From: Candidatus Parcubacteria bacterium
GTDB lineage: Bacteria > Patescibacteriota > Minisyncoccia > Phycocordibacterales > UBA12088
Direction of reading: 5' to 3'
DNA: 64,000 bases
NCBI GenBank assembly: GCA_003694545.1
Contig: RFKD01000051.1
Span: 1 to 64,000, forward strand
The notes beneath the pieces were generated by a model that had not been told where the DNA came from, searched no databases, and saw only the letters and a program-made list of their open reading frames with translations. The first letter of the stretch is position 1; every line of letters begins with the position of its first letter. The translations under genes were made by a program, and so were the position numbers. Below, piece after piece: positions 8,589 through 15,968 of this stretch.

Positions 8589-9926
8589 CTAGGGCGCAAT
8601 TTGCTGGGAGCGCCGCAAACGGGAGAGAATTTCGTAGTAGGTGGTGCTGTTGGTAGTGATGATAAGGTGTCTGCGGTCGGCAAAACCGTATACCACGCGC
8701 TCTTGCTCTTGCGCGTCGCGCAAAATGCGCACATCGTTGTTGCGTACCAGCGAGTCTTTAAACTGAGCATTTTCGCGCTCCTGCGCAAGTGGCGCGCCGA
8801 AAAGCGGGGAGAAATCCGCAAGGAGGTATGGTTCCCACGAGAGCATACCACGAACGCCTTCTTCAAATGAGCGAACGCGCAGAATTACGTACGAAGGCTT
8901 GTTGCGGTAGCCGTGGAAGCCGAACATAAACGGTTGCTCAAGAACAAGCTGGAGCGACTCAGGAATATGTGCCCTCAACAAAGAAAGGAACTCGGCGGCG
9001 CTTATGGGCCGTTGCGACTGCCGTTCTGGTTTTACCGGATATACCGCTGCCACGCTGCCGAGCGCGAGTTCTGATGCTTGGCGGGTTTTTTCCAAATCCT
9101 GCAAGATGATTGTTCGATTTACTTGTGGCGAAAGTTGGTAGGTGAGAATAATGTCCGGTTTAAAAAATTGTGGCAGGGCGCGGTCAGGTCCTTCGGTTAT
9201 GAGAACTGGGGCTGAACGAAACAGGAATGCCCAACCTAACAATCCCGAGCCTCCCAAAACAAAAAGGGCCGAGAGCGCGGCAAGCGCTATGTCGCGCGGC
9301 CTCCAATGTTTTTTCCTCGGCGACGCGGATGTGTCAGCGCTCTTTTCACGCGCTTGACGCTCGGCTTCCAAGGCTGCGACGGTTGTCATGCGCAATTTGC
9401 CTGTGCGGACGACTCGGTCTATGTCTTGCTGGAAGGTGTGTATCGGGCTCACGCCTGCACGAATGGTTTTGCGAATTTCGTGGCCTGGTGGCTCTTGGGC
9501 CTCTTCTCGAGGTTGGGTGCTTTCTGTGGAGGAGGGCGCCACCTTGTTGCCGGGAGGTGGCGCTGGAGGGAGGTGACGTGCAGGGCGCTGAGAAGGAGGG
9601 GGTGGCGCGGGAGGCAAGTGGCGGGTGTTGGGGGCGCCGAACCGTGTCCCGCTGAGGAGCGTGTGTTTGATTGTGCTCCAGCGGGAAGAAGAGTCCGGAC
9701 GCTGCTTTGAGGATCGCGGCCGACGGTGCGGAGGGTCAACAAACACACGCGCCGTTCTCTCGTCCAACCCCTCTACGGCGTCATCTTGCAGGGTAGTTTT
9801 GAGTTCTCTTTCGCTCCTTGCAAGGAGAGAATGAAGCGCCGCTGTTTCATCAACGCCTTGAGCGTCCTGCTGGCTCGGTGGCTCTGTTGAACTGTGTCGG
9901 CCGGGCGTGTTGGGGACATCGGCCAT
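8589..9926 (-). CDS. Single-pass membrane protein of unknown function, Pro-rich N-terminus
   Basis: From ATG 9926 this is a 445-residue protein. Residues 1-~200 are low-complexity, rich in Pro, Arg and Ser, with repeated LPPAPPP blocks, and presumably cytoplasmic. A short region (RKTIRAGVSPIHTFQQDI) precedes one membrane span (DIALAALSALFVLGGSGLLGW). A ~230-residue extracytoplasmic domain with no recognised family follows. Patescibacteria often carry such proteins. The gene begins 7 bp after the pnp stop, so it probably belongs to the rpsO-NYN-pnp transcript. The frame is open upstream into pnp, but that part is a shadow of pnp. Confidence 0.65.
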   Translation of the reverse strand: MADVPNTPGRHSSTEPPSQQDAQGVDETAALHSLLARSERELKTTLQDDAVEGLDERTARVFVDPPHRRPRSSKQRPDSSSRWSTIKHTLLSGTRFGAPNTRHLPPAPPPPSQRPARHLPPAPPPGNKVAPSSTESTQPREEAQEPPGHEIRKTIRAGVSPIHTFQQDIDRVVRTGKLRMTTVAALEAERQAREKSADTSASPRKKHWRPRDIALAALSALFVLGGSGLLGWAFLFRSAPVLITEGPDRALPQFFKPDIILTYQLSPQVNRTIILQDLEKTRQASELALGSVAAVYPVKPERQSQRPISAAEFLSLLRAHIPESLQLVLEQPFMFGFHGYRNKPSYVILRVRSFEEGVRGMLSWEPYLLADFSPLFGAPLAQERENAQFKDSLVRNNDVRILRDAQEQERVVYGFADRRHLIITTNSTTYYEILSRLRRSQQIAP

Positions 9927-9933
9927 ACGACGG

Positions 9934-12141
9934 TTACGCGTGACGGCTCCGCGGTTGGTTATAGCGGTCGCGGTCGTGACGGGATTGGTCGCGATTGGGT
10001 TGATGGGTGTGGTTGTGGTAAGGGGTGATGCCCTTGCGGCTTGCGAACTCAGGATCAGCCATTTTAATTGAGAGACTAATGCGGTCTTTTTCGTCAATTC
10101 CTTTAACTACCACCGGCACGCGTTCTCCAACCGCAAGCACATCCTCCACCTTTTCTATGCGAAACGGCGCGATTTCTGAAATATGCACCAACCCTTCAGC
10201 GTTGGGTCCGATTTTTACGAACGCGCCGAAATCAGTAAGGCGCACCACTTCTCCTTCCAAACGATCTCCAACTGCGAAAACACGCGTCAGTTCTTCTATT
10301 TCTGTTTTTGCCTTCTCCGCCGCTTCCGCTTTGCCAGCGATATATACCACGCCATCATCTTCAATGGTGATGTCGTCAACTCCCGTGCGATCTTTAATGC
10401 CGTTGATAGTTTTTCCGCCGGGGCCAATCACGAGGCCGATCATATCTTTCGGAATGGTGATAGTGATGAGGCGCGGCGCTAAGGGGGAGAGTTCTGGCCG
10501 GGGGGCGCTGATTGCCGCTTCCATAACATCCAAAATATGCGCCCGCGCTTCTTTGGCTTGCGCAAACGCTTCCGCGAGGATGGGGAGCGGGACCCCCGCT
10601 ATTTTAACATCCATCTGGACGGCGGTAACGCCGTTGCGCGTTCCGGCGACCTTAAAATCCATGTCTCCATGATGGTCTTCCGGGCCTTGAATATCTGTCA
10701 GCACAGTGTGCTTTCCTTCCCACAACATCAATCCCATCGCAATCCCCGCAACGTGGCGCGCGACAGGAACGCCGCCATCCATCAAGGCGAGCGATGAAGC
10801 GCACACGCTCGCCATTGAACTGGAGCCGTTGGAAGTCATCACTTCAGACACGAGACGAATAGTGTATGGGAACACCTCTTTTGGCGGGATGACGGGGAGC
10901 AGTGCCCGCTCCGCAAGAGCTCCGTGACCCACAGCGCGTCGGTTAATCCCGCCAAGACGCCCCGTTTCCCCCGTGCTATACGGGGGGAAGTTGTAGTGGT
11001 GTATAAACCGTTTCGGGGTGCTGTGGTGCTCGATAGTGTCTAAGATTTGCGCGTCGCCGGGTCCGCCGAGAGTGAGCGCGCTAAACACATGGGTGTCGCC
11101 GCGGTAAAAAATGCCAGCCCCGTGCGTCATTGGCGCGATGAGGTTAGTGTAGGCTTTGATAGGGCGCAGTTCGTTGTGTTTTCGGCCGTCGGGACGTTTC
11201 CCCTCCTCCACCACGAGCCGGTGCAACGTTTTGTCGGCTTCTTCTTCAAACAACGCTCCCGCACAGCGCGCTTCCTCAGGAGGAAGCGCGCTGTGCGCTT
11301 CTTTGACCCATTCCTCCTTACACGCGTTGAGCGCGTGGGACCCAGGAGTGTTTGTCATCAGCGCTGCCTCCAATTTTCCTGGAGCAAGGATGCTTTGCGT
11401 GAAGAGCCGTCGCAGCGCGTCGGGGTAATCGGCGAAGCTCAAGGCGCGCTTTTGCTTGCCGATGCGCTCGATGATGTCGTGTTGCCAAGCTTGGAGCCGC
11501 CGGTGGATCTCTTGGGCGGCCTTCATTGCTTCCAAAATTTCTTCCTCGGAAACCTCTTTTGCGCCAATCTCAATCATATTGATAACTGCGCCGTCGCCAC
11601 ACGCCAGCAGTTCGTAGCGGTAGTCGGCATGTTCACGCTCAGTATAAGTTGGATTCACGATGCCCGCGCCGTTGTTGGAGCCAATGCGCACCGCGCTTAT
11701 TGGCCCGTTCCAAGGAATGTCGGAGGTCGCCAAAGCAAGCGAAGTGCCAATGATTCCCAACACATCAGGGTCGTCCTCATCTATGGAGAGTATGGTCACC
11801 ACCACTTGCACCTCGTTGCGCAGGCGGTGGTCAAACAGGGGGCGAATAGCTCGGTCGACCACTCGGGCGGACAGAATAGCTTCTTCCGATGGGCGTCCTT
11901 CTCGGCGCATAAAGCGCGAGCCAAGGATTTGCCCGGCCGCGTAGTATTTTTCTTCGTATTCAACTGTGAGAGGGAAAAAGTCAATTCCCTCCCGCTCTGG
12001 CCCCATAACGGCGGTAACCAACACAACGCTGTTGCCGTAGCGCAACACCACCGATCCGTTCGCCTTTGCGGCAAGGTCGGGGAACGAGGCGGTGAGCGTT
12101 TTTCCGCCGATATCAATGGTAAAAGTAGGGGCGTTTTCCAT
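9934..12141 (-). CDS. pnp: Polyribonucleotide nucleotidyltransferase (PNPase)
   Basis: PNPase is a phosphorolytic 3'-5' exoribonuclease, a trimer and part of RNA-decay complexes. Two RNase PH domains (residues ~1-230 and ~310-545) flank an all-helical segment. They are followed by a KH domain (GLVIGPGGKTINGIKDRTG) and an S1 domain (GDRLEGEVVRLTDFGAFVKI). The last ~25 residues form a His/Arg/Asn-rich tail. The ATG at 12141 (MENAPTFTIDIGG) aligns with known N-termini; the frame stays open 14 residues further. The gene lies downstream of rpsO, the classical linkage, but with a NYN gene in between. Confidence 0.95.
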   Translation of the reverse strand: MENAPTFTIDIGGKTLTASFPDLAAKANGSVVLRYGNSVVLVTAVMGPEREGIDFFPLTVEYEEKYYAAGQILGSRFMRREGRPSEEAILSARVVDRAIRPLFDHRLRNEVQVVVTILSIDEDDPDVLGIIGTSLALATSDIPWNGPISAVRIGSNNGAGIVNPTYTEREHADYRYELLACGDGAVINMIEIGAKEVSEEEILEAMKAAQEIHRRLQAWQHDIIERIGKQKRALSFADYPDALRRLFTQSILAPGKLEAALMTNTPGSHALNACKEEWVKEAHSALPPEEARCAGALFEEEADKTLHRLVVEEGKRPDGRKHNELRPIKAYTNLIAPMTHGAGIFYRGDTHVFSALTLGGPGDAQILDTIEHHSTPKRFIHHYNFPPYSTGETGRLGGINRRAVGHGALAERALLPVIPPKEVFPYTIRLVSEVMTSNGSSSMASVCASSLALMDGGVPVARHVAGIAMGLMLWEGKHTVLTDIQGPEDHHGDMDFKVAGTRNGVTAVQMDVKIAGVPLPILAEAFAQAKEARAHILDVMEAAISAPRPELSPLAPRLITITIPKDMIGLVIGPGGKTINGIKDRTGVDDITIEDDGVVYIAGKAEAAEKAKTEIEELTRVFAVGDRLEGEVVRLTDFGAFVKIGPNAEGLVHISEIAPFRIEKVEDVLAVGERVPVVVKGIDEKDRISLSIKMADPEFASRKGITPYHNHTHQPNRDQSRHDRDRYNQPRSRHA

Positions 12142-12295
12142 AGGGTTGTCATTACGCGTCAAAAGGGTAAACTCCAAAAACACCGCACAAGCCGATCGCG
12201 GCGTCTTACTGACTTAGGGTAGCAAATTACGCGCGAATCGGCTACTCGCACAACAGCAAGGCGCTGTTGCTTGCACGCATGAGGAAGAAGGTTGT

Positions 12296-12838
12296 TTATA
12301 GCCCGGAGCGGCGAGGTCTTGAAGTGGTTTTAGGGCGCAGTGTGTAACGTCGAGGGTCGGCGTCCATGTCGGTAAAAATATCTGCTGCCTCCTTAAGCGC
12401 GAGGGCGGTGGATCTCCCAAACGATATGATTTCCACTTGGCACCCTTCGCGCATTTTGAGGTAATGAACTAAAGGAACAAAGTCGCCGTCGCCAGAGGCG
12501 ATAACCACAGCGTCAAGTTTGGGCGCGAGTTTAATGGCGTCCACCGCCAATCCCACATCCCAATCAGCCTTCTTCTGTCCCCCCACGAACACTTGAAGGT
12601 CTTTTTCTTTTGTTTCAATGCCTAGTTTGGAGAGGGCCTCAAAAAACGATCGTTCCTCCTCCCCTTCCGTCCGGATGACATACGCGACCGCCCGCACCAA
12701 CTGTCGCTGGGTGATGGCTTCTTTGAGAAGTTCGGCAAAATTAACCCGCGTTTGATACAAATGCTTCGCGCTGTGGTAGAGATTTTGCGTGTCGATGAAC
12801 ACGCCAACACGTTGGGCGGGGTGCCGTGCGGCGGCCAT
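12296..12838 (-). CDS. NYN-domain (LabA/DUF88-type) putative ribonuclease
   Basis: This 180-residue protein has a PIN-like NYN fold. GVFIDTQNLYHSAK at the N-terminus gives the first catalytic Asp, the middle has DWDVGLAVDAI, and ASGDGDFVPLVHYLK carries the acidic pair typical of LabA/Limkain-type NYN proteins. The acidic residues expected to bind Mg are present, so it is plausibly an active endoribonuclease. It lies between rpsO (4 bp upstream) and pnp, which suggests a role in RNA processing next to PNPase; that is inferred from context. Confidence 0.83.
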   Translation of the reverse strand: MAAARHPAQRVGVFIDTQNLYHSAKHLYQTRVNFAELLKEAITQRQLVRAVAYVIRTEGEEERSFFEALSKLGIETKEKDLQVFVGGQKKADWDVGLAVDAIKLAPKLDAVVIASGDGDFVPLVHYLKMREGCQVEIISFGRSTALALKEAADIFTDMDADPRRYTLRPKTTSRPRRSGL

Positions 12839-12842
12839 ACGG

Positions 12843-13109
12843 TTATTTACGCAGACCCAGCTTCTTCACGATCGTGTTATAGCGTCGGGCGCTTTCTCGC
12901 TTGAGATACTGTAAGTGGCGCCTGCGATCGGCGACCAACCCCAACAGGCCGCGGCGCGAATGGATGTCGCGGGGGTGCTTTTTCAAATGTTGCGAAAGCT
13001 CATTGATGCGCTCCGTCAGGATGGCAATTTGCACCTCGGGAGACCCTGTGTCCTGCTCGTGCGTCTGCGTTTGCGCGATAAGTTTCGCCTTCTTTTGTTT
13101 CGTGATCAT
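12843..13109 (-). CDS. rpsO: 30S ribosomal protein S15
   Basis: S15 is a primary 16S rRNA-binding protein of the platform. From MITKQKK the product is 88 residues, the normal size. Family hallmarks are DTGSPEVQIAILTERI, LSQHLKKHPRDIHSRRGLL and RRRHLQYLKRES. An extended -10 element (TGCTACCTT) ends 9 nt before the ATG, so the start at 13109 is preferred to the in-frame codon seven residues upstream. In many bacteria rpsO is autoregulated; no leader pseudoknot can be placed if the mRNA is leaderless. Confidence 0.96.
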   Translation of the reverse strand: MITKQKKAKLIAQTQTHEQDTGSPEVQIAILTERINELSQHLKKHPRDIHSRRGLLGLVADRRRHLQYLKRESARRYNTIVKKLGLRK

Positions 13110-13118
13110 ATGCAAAAC

Positions 13119-13127
13119 AAGGTAGCA
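13119..13127 (-). promoter_or_regulatory. Extended -10 promoter element of rpsO
   Basis: The minus strand reads TGCTACCTT, ending 9 nt before the rpsO ATG. It fits the recurrent leaderless promoter pattern of the window. The rest of the 271-bp gap to xer (13110-13380) shows no gene. Confidence 0.45.
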
Positions 13128-13380
13128 CAAGACGAGCCTCCGCGCAAGATGCCCTTACCTCAGTTGGGCGGCTCTTTGGCGGTGGCAGGTTTTTCATTGG
13201 CGAGCGGTGAGGAGATTAATGAGGGGGTTGTTATGTTGTGCGACATTGCCTGTGCTATTCTTAATAAGTGGCGGGGGTTATGCGTAAAGTATCGGCGCCA
13301 CGTTTTGAGACCTGTTACGGCTCACCTTGCGTTCCCATAGCATCCTACTACCTGTCTTTTTCATCACATGTTTCCTCAAT

Positions 13381-14316
13381 ATGCCGCGCGAGGCGACGCA
13401 ACTTGCCAAGCTCAAACAAGCCTTTCTTGAGCACTTAGAGCTCGAGCGCGGTCGAGCCGTGCCTACCATTGCGGCTTACGACCGCTACCTCTCACGTTTT
13501 TTTGCTTTTTCTGGCGCCCGCGCCCCCGCGGATATCACCGAGCAAGCTATCCGCGATTTCCGCTTTTGGCTCAACCGCCAGCCGGGGCGCGAGCGGGGCG
13601 CAACGGTTAAGCGGCGGACGCAAAACTACTACCTTATTGCGCTTCGCGCCTTTTTGAAATTTTTGCGACGGCGCGGCATTTCCGCGCTTTCTCCAGAGCG
13701 CATTGATCTTGCGAAAGTTGGCGAGCGAGACATTGAAGTTTTGTCTGTCGCGGAGCTCGAGCGCTTATTGGCGGCTCCTGAGGGGAGCGACATCCGTTCG
13801 TTGCGCGATAAGGCGCTCCTTGAGCTTTTGTTTTCCACGGGATTGCGAGTGGGAGAGCTCACGCGCCTCAACCGCGACGACATTGATCTTTCACGCGACG
13901 AATTTTCCGTTCGCGGCAAGGGCGATAAGGTGCGCATTGTGTTCCTTACGCCTGCTGCCAAGGAAGCACTGCGGGCGTATCTAGACGCCCGCGGCGATGT
14001 AAGTGAGGCGTTATTTGTTCAGCATGGGCCGCGGGCGCGGGGCGGACGGGAAACCCGCCTTACTTCCCGCTCGGTGGAGCGCCTCATCAAACATTATGCC
14101 GCGAAAGCGGGCATTGTGCGGCGCGTAACCCCCCATATGATCCGCCACTCGTTCGCGACCGATCTACTGATGAACGGCGCCGATATTCGAGCGGTGCAGG
14201 CGCTTTTGGGCCACGCGCACCTCGTTACCACGCAAATCTACACCCATGTCACTGATCGGCATTTGCGCGAAGTGCACAAACAATTCCACTCGCGCAACCG
14301 CGCGCGCAAGATGTGA
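13381..14316 (+). CDS. Tyrosine recombinase, XerC/XerD-like
   Basis: This is a site-specific recombinase, probably the chromosome-dimer resolvase. The 311 residues from MPREATQ include an N-terminal SAM-like DNA-binding domain and the catalytic domain. Active-site residues are visible: Arg in GLRVGELTRL, Lys in RGKGDKVR, HMIRHSFAT (His-x-x-Arg), LLGHAHLVTT (His) and the nucleophile Tyr in QIYTHV. Only one Xer gene is in the window. It ends 14 bp before exoA. A dif site was not recognised. The start was chosen because the preceding 18 in-frame residues are hydrophobic and unlike Xer. Confidence 0.9.
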   Translation: MPREATQLAKLKQAFLEHLELERGRAVPTIAAYDRYLSRFFAFSGARAPADITEQAIRDFRFWLNRQPGRERGATVKRRTQNYYLIALRAFLKFLRRRGISALSPERIDLAKVGERDIEVLSVAELERLLAAPEGSDIRSLRDKALLELLFSTGLRVGELTRLNRDDIDLSRDEFSVRGKGDKVRIVFLTPAAKEALRAYLDARGDVSEALFVQHGPRARGGRETRLTSRSVERLIKHYAAKAGIVRRVTPHMIRHSFATDLLMNGADIRAVQALLGHAHLVTTQIYTHVTDRHLREVHKQFHSRNRARKM

Positions 14317-14330
14317 TAGAGTACGCGTTA

Positions 14331-15104
14331 ATGCGCCTCGTCTCATGGAATGTTAACGGTTTGCGCGCGGTGGTGCGCAAGGGGGCGTGGCGGCCGTTTC
14401 TCCAGCGTTTTGCCGAGGCTGATGTAATCGGCCTTCAGGAAATAAAAGCCACCCCTGATCAGCTCCCTCCAGAGGCGCGCGCTCCAGAAGGGTGGCGCGC
14501 CTACTTTCACCCCGCGAGCGTTAAAAAAGGCTACAGCGGTGTTGCGCTTTACACCCGGCGGGAGCCTGATGAAGTGCGCTATGAAATGGGATTTACCGAC
14601 GAAGAAGGCAGAATTCTTGGAGCTCGCTTTGGCGATCGTTGGGTATTTTCCGTCTACTTTCCCAACGGAGGAGGCGCGCCCGAGCGCTTTACCTACAAAC
14701 TTGATTTTTACGCCCGCGTGCGTGACGAAGCGGCGCGTTTGACGCAAAGCGGATTTTCCGTTGTGTTGATGGGGGACTTTAATGTCGCGCACCAGCCGAT
14801 CGATTTAGCCCGCCCCAAGGAAAACGAAGGAATGATTGGCTTTCACCCCAAGGAGCGTGCGTGGTTCTCTTCCCTTCTTGCGGCGGGATTCGTCGACTCG
14901 TTTCGCCACTTGTCTCCCGCCCAAGAAGGCGCCTATTCTTGGTGGGATCTTATTACCCGCGCTCGCGAGCGCAATGTGGGCTGGCGCATTGACTACATTG
15001 TCGTGCCGCGGCAAGACGCAGCGGGCATACAGGAGGCCCAAGTGGTGCAGGATGTGCTCGGCTCGGACCACTGCCCGGTCGCACTTACGCTTGATGAGGT
15101 ATAA
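14331..15104 (+). CDS. xthA: Exodeoxyribonuclease III / AP endonuclease
   Basis: This enzyme cuts DNA at abasic sites and trims 3' ends in base-excision repair. The 257 residues show the exonuclease-endonuclease-phosphatase motifs: SWNVNGLRA (Asn), LQEIKA (Glu), LMGDFNVAH (Asp/Asn) and SDHCPV (Asp-His). The start ATG lies 14 bp after the xer stop, and the two genes probably share a transcript. Nothing unusual is seen. Confidence 0.94.
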   Translation: MRLVSWNVNGLRAVVRKGAWRPFLQRFAEADVIGLQEIKATPDQLPPEARAPEGWRAYFHPASVKKGYSGVALYTRREPDEVRYEMGFTDEEGRILGARFGDRWVFSVYFPNGGGAPERFTYKLDFYARVRDEAARLTQSGFSVVLMGDFNVAHQPIDLARPKENEGMIGFHPKERAWFSSLLAAGFVDSFRHLSPAQEGAYSWWDLITRARERNVGWRIDYIVVPRQDAAGIQEAQVVQDVLGSDHCPVALTLDEV

Positions 15105-15131
15105 AGGACACAAAGAAAACATAAAAGACAG

Positions 15132-15140
15132 TTATCCACA
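15132..15140 (+). promoter_or_regulatory. Perfect consensus DnaA box
   Basis: TTATCCACA matches the high-affinity DnaA box exactly. It sits in the loop of an imperfect inverted repeat whose arms are AAAGGACACAAA (near 15103-15114) and TTTGTCCTTT (15143-15152). A single 9-mer can occur by chance; the context raises its value. Confidence 0.45.
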
Positions 15141-15240
15141 GGTTTGTCCTTTACAACTATTCCCCGCAGGTGTAATATCTTCTTCGGATCATAAATTAAG
15201 AGTGTGTCGCCACCACATTCGTTTGTTCTTTCTGTTCTTT

Positions 15241-15460
15241 GCGGGATCGTTGGACCAAGGGCGAGTTGGAGAGAGGTTTCCCCCTTCTCAACTCAACAAG
15301 CTCGAAAAGGTAGCGATCCACGAGCGGCTTTCAGCCGCAAGAGCGCCTGCTGTCCATAGATGGAGCGGGGTCTGGGAGGTGAAAAAATCCCCTCGCCTTT
15401 TCACCTTCGAGATCCCGCCCCATCACGGGCACATTGCAGGCGCTCTTTTGCGTTTTTTAG
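15241..15460 (+). ncRNA. Candidate structured RNA: rod-like hairpin followed by a T-run
   Basis: From 15341 to 15445 the sequence folds into one long rod. Outer stem 15341-15350 pairs with 15436-15445 (10 perfect bp). 15351-15355 pairs with 15427-15431, 15365-15373 with 15410-15418 (one G-U), and 15378-15385 with 15398-15405 (8 perfect bp). TTTTGCGTTTTTT follows, like a terminator tail. Upstream are a GCGGCT-AGCCGC hairpin (15324-15338) and a GAGTT-AACTC stem (15264-15294). No motif of RNase P RNA, tmRNA or SRP RNA was found. A 6S-like RNA or an origin hairpin are alternatives. Confidence 0.4.
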
Positions 15461-15534
15461 GGCAGATTATGCAATTTTTTCAATCCATTTTCCACCATTG
15501 ATTTGTTTGTTCCTTGTTGAGAAAATATAGCAAA

Positions 15535-15596
15535 TGTTTCTTAAGAAACAGCGATAATTTACCGAATTTTCGCGAAATATGTTTTCACGTGAAAAC
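15535..15596. repeat. Palindrome pair: TTAA-centred and parS-like
   Basis: TGTTTCTTAAGAAACA (15535-15550) is a perfect 16-bp palindrome. It equals the canonical parS sequence TGTTTCACGTGAAACA with the central ACGT replaced by TTAA. About 30 bp on lies TGTTTTCACGTGAAAACA (15580-15597), an 18-bp palindrome holding the parS core TTTCACGTGAAA (15583-15594). The same pair recurs at 15847-15886. Confidence 0.6.
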
Positions 15597-15846
15597 ACCG
15601 GCGCCCATATGCACGCTCTACCCTTTGGGCCTTTCGGTGTACGGCGTTTTTTTTTGGAACCTCCAGCTAATGATGTTTAAAAGAAAGCAGCTAACTGGGT
15701 GTATAGTTCTATTTTGGCTTTATTTTACAAGAAATTTTTTAAAATTTGAAAACTTTCACGATTCTGAGGAGGCTGTGTCTCTTCTCGACTGCATTTTTAA
15801 TTGTTTTTTATATTTTGATATGGGATTTATCAGTAAATTTTTATAT

Positions 15847-15886
15847 GGTTTCTTAAGAAACAACACTTTTGTTTTCACGTGAAAAC
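15847..15886. repeat. Second palindrome pair: TTAA-centred and parS-like
   Basis: GGTTTCTTAAGAAACA (15847-15862) is followed 8 bp later by GTTTTCACGTGAAAAC (15871-15886), whose core TTTCACGTGAAA spans 15873-15884. Order and sequences repeat the pair at 15535-15596 with closer spacing. Confidence 0.6.
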
Positions 15887-15968
15887 TAAATGATAACGCA
15901 ATAAAAAAGCGACTACCTACATTCCAAACCATCCCTGTTTCTTTTTGGCTTGCGTTTGGAAGTGCTCG

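Larger units (their letters stand above)
15105..15960. other. Non-coding, partly AT-rich region; candidate origin/segregation region
   Basis: These ~860 bp carry no convincing gene. They hold a perfect DnaA box, a large structured RNA or hairpin, two pairs of palindromes and an AT-rich stretch (15500-15900) that stands out from the GC-rich surroundings. Genes to the left run mainly leftward and genes to the right mainly rightward, as expected around a replication origin. Together with the parS-like sites this makes an origin or centromere role plausible. The absence of dnaA and dnaN nearby leaves it open. Confidence 0.4.

Noticed and set aside
15241..15445. The rod hairpin as RNase P RNA, tmRNA or SRP RNA
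   Set aside because: The RNase P core, the tmRNA tag and acceptor arms and the SRP GGAA-type apical loop were looked for on both strands and not found.
15514..15882. 122-codon plus-strand frame in the AT-rich region
   Set aside because: It is Phe/Leu-rich, as expected from random AT-rich DNA, crosses the palindromes and has no ribosome-binding site or family pattern.
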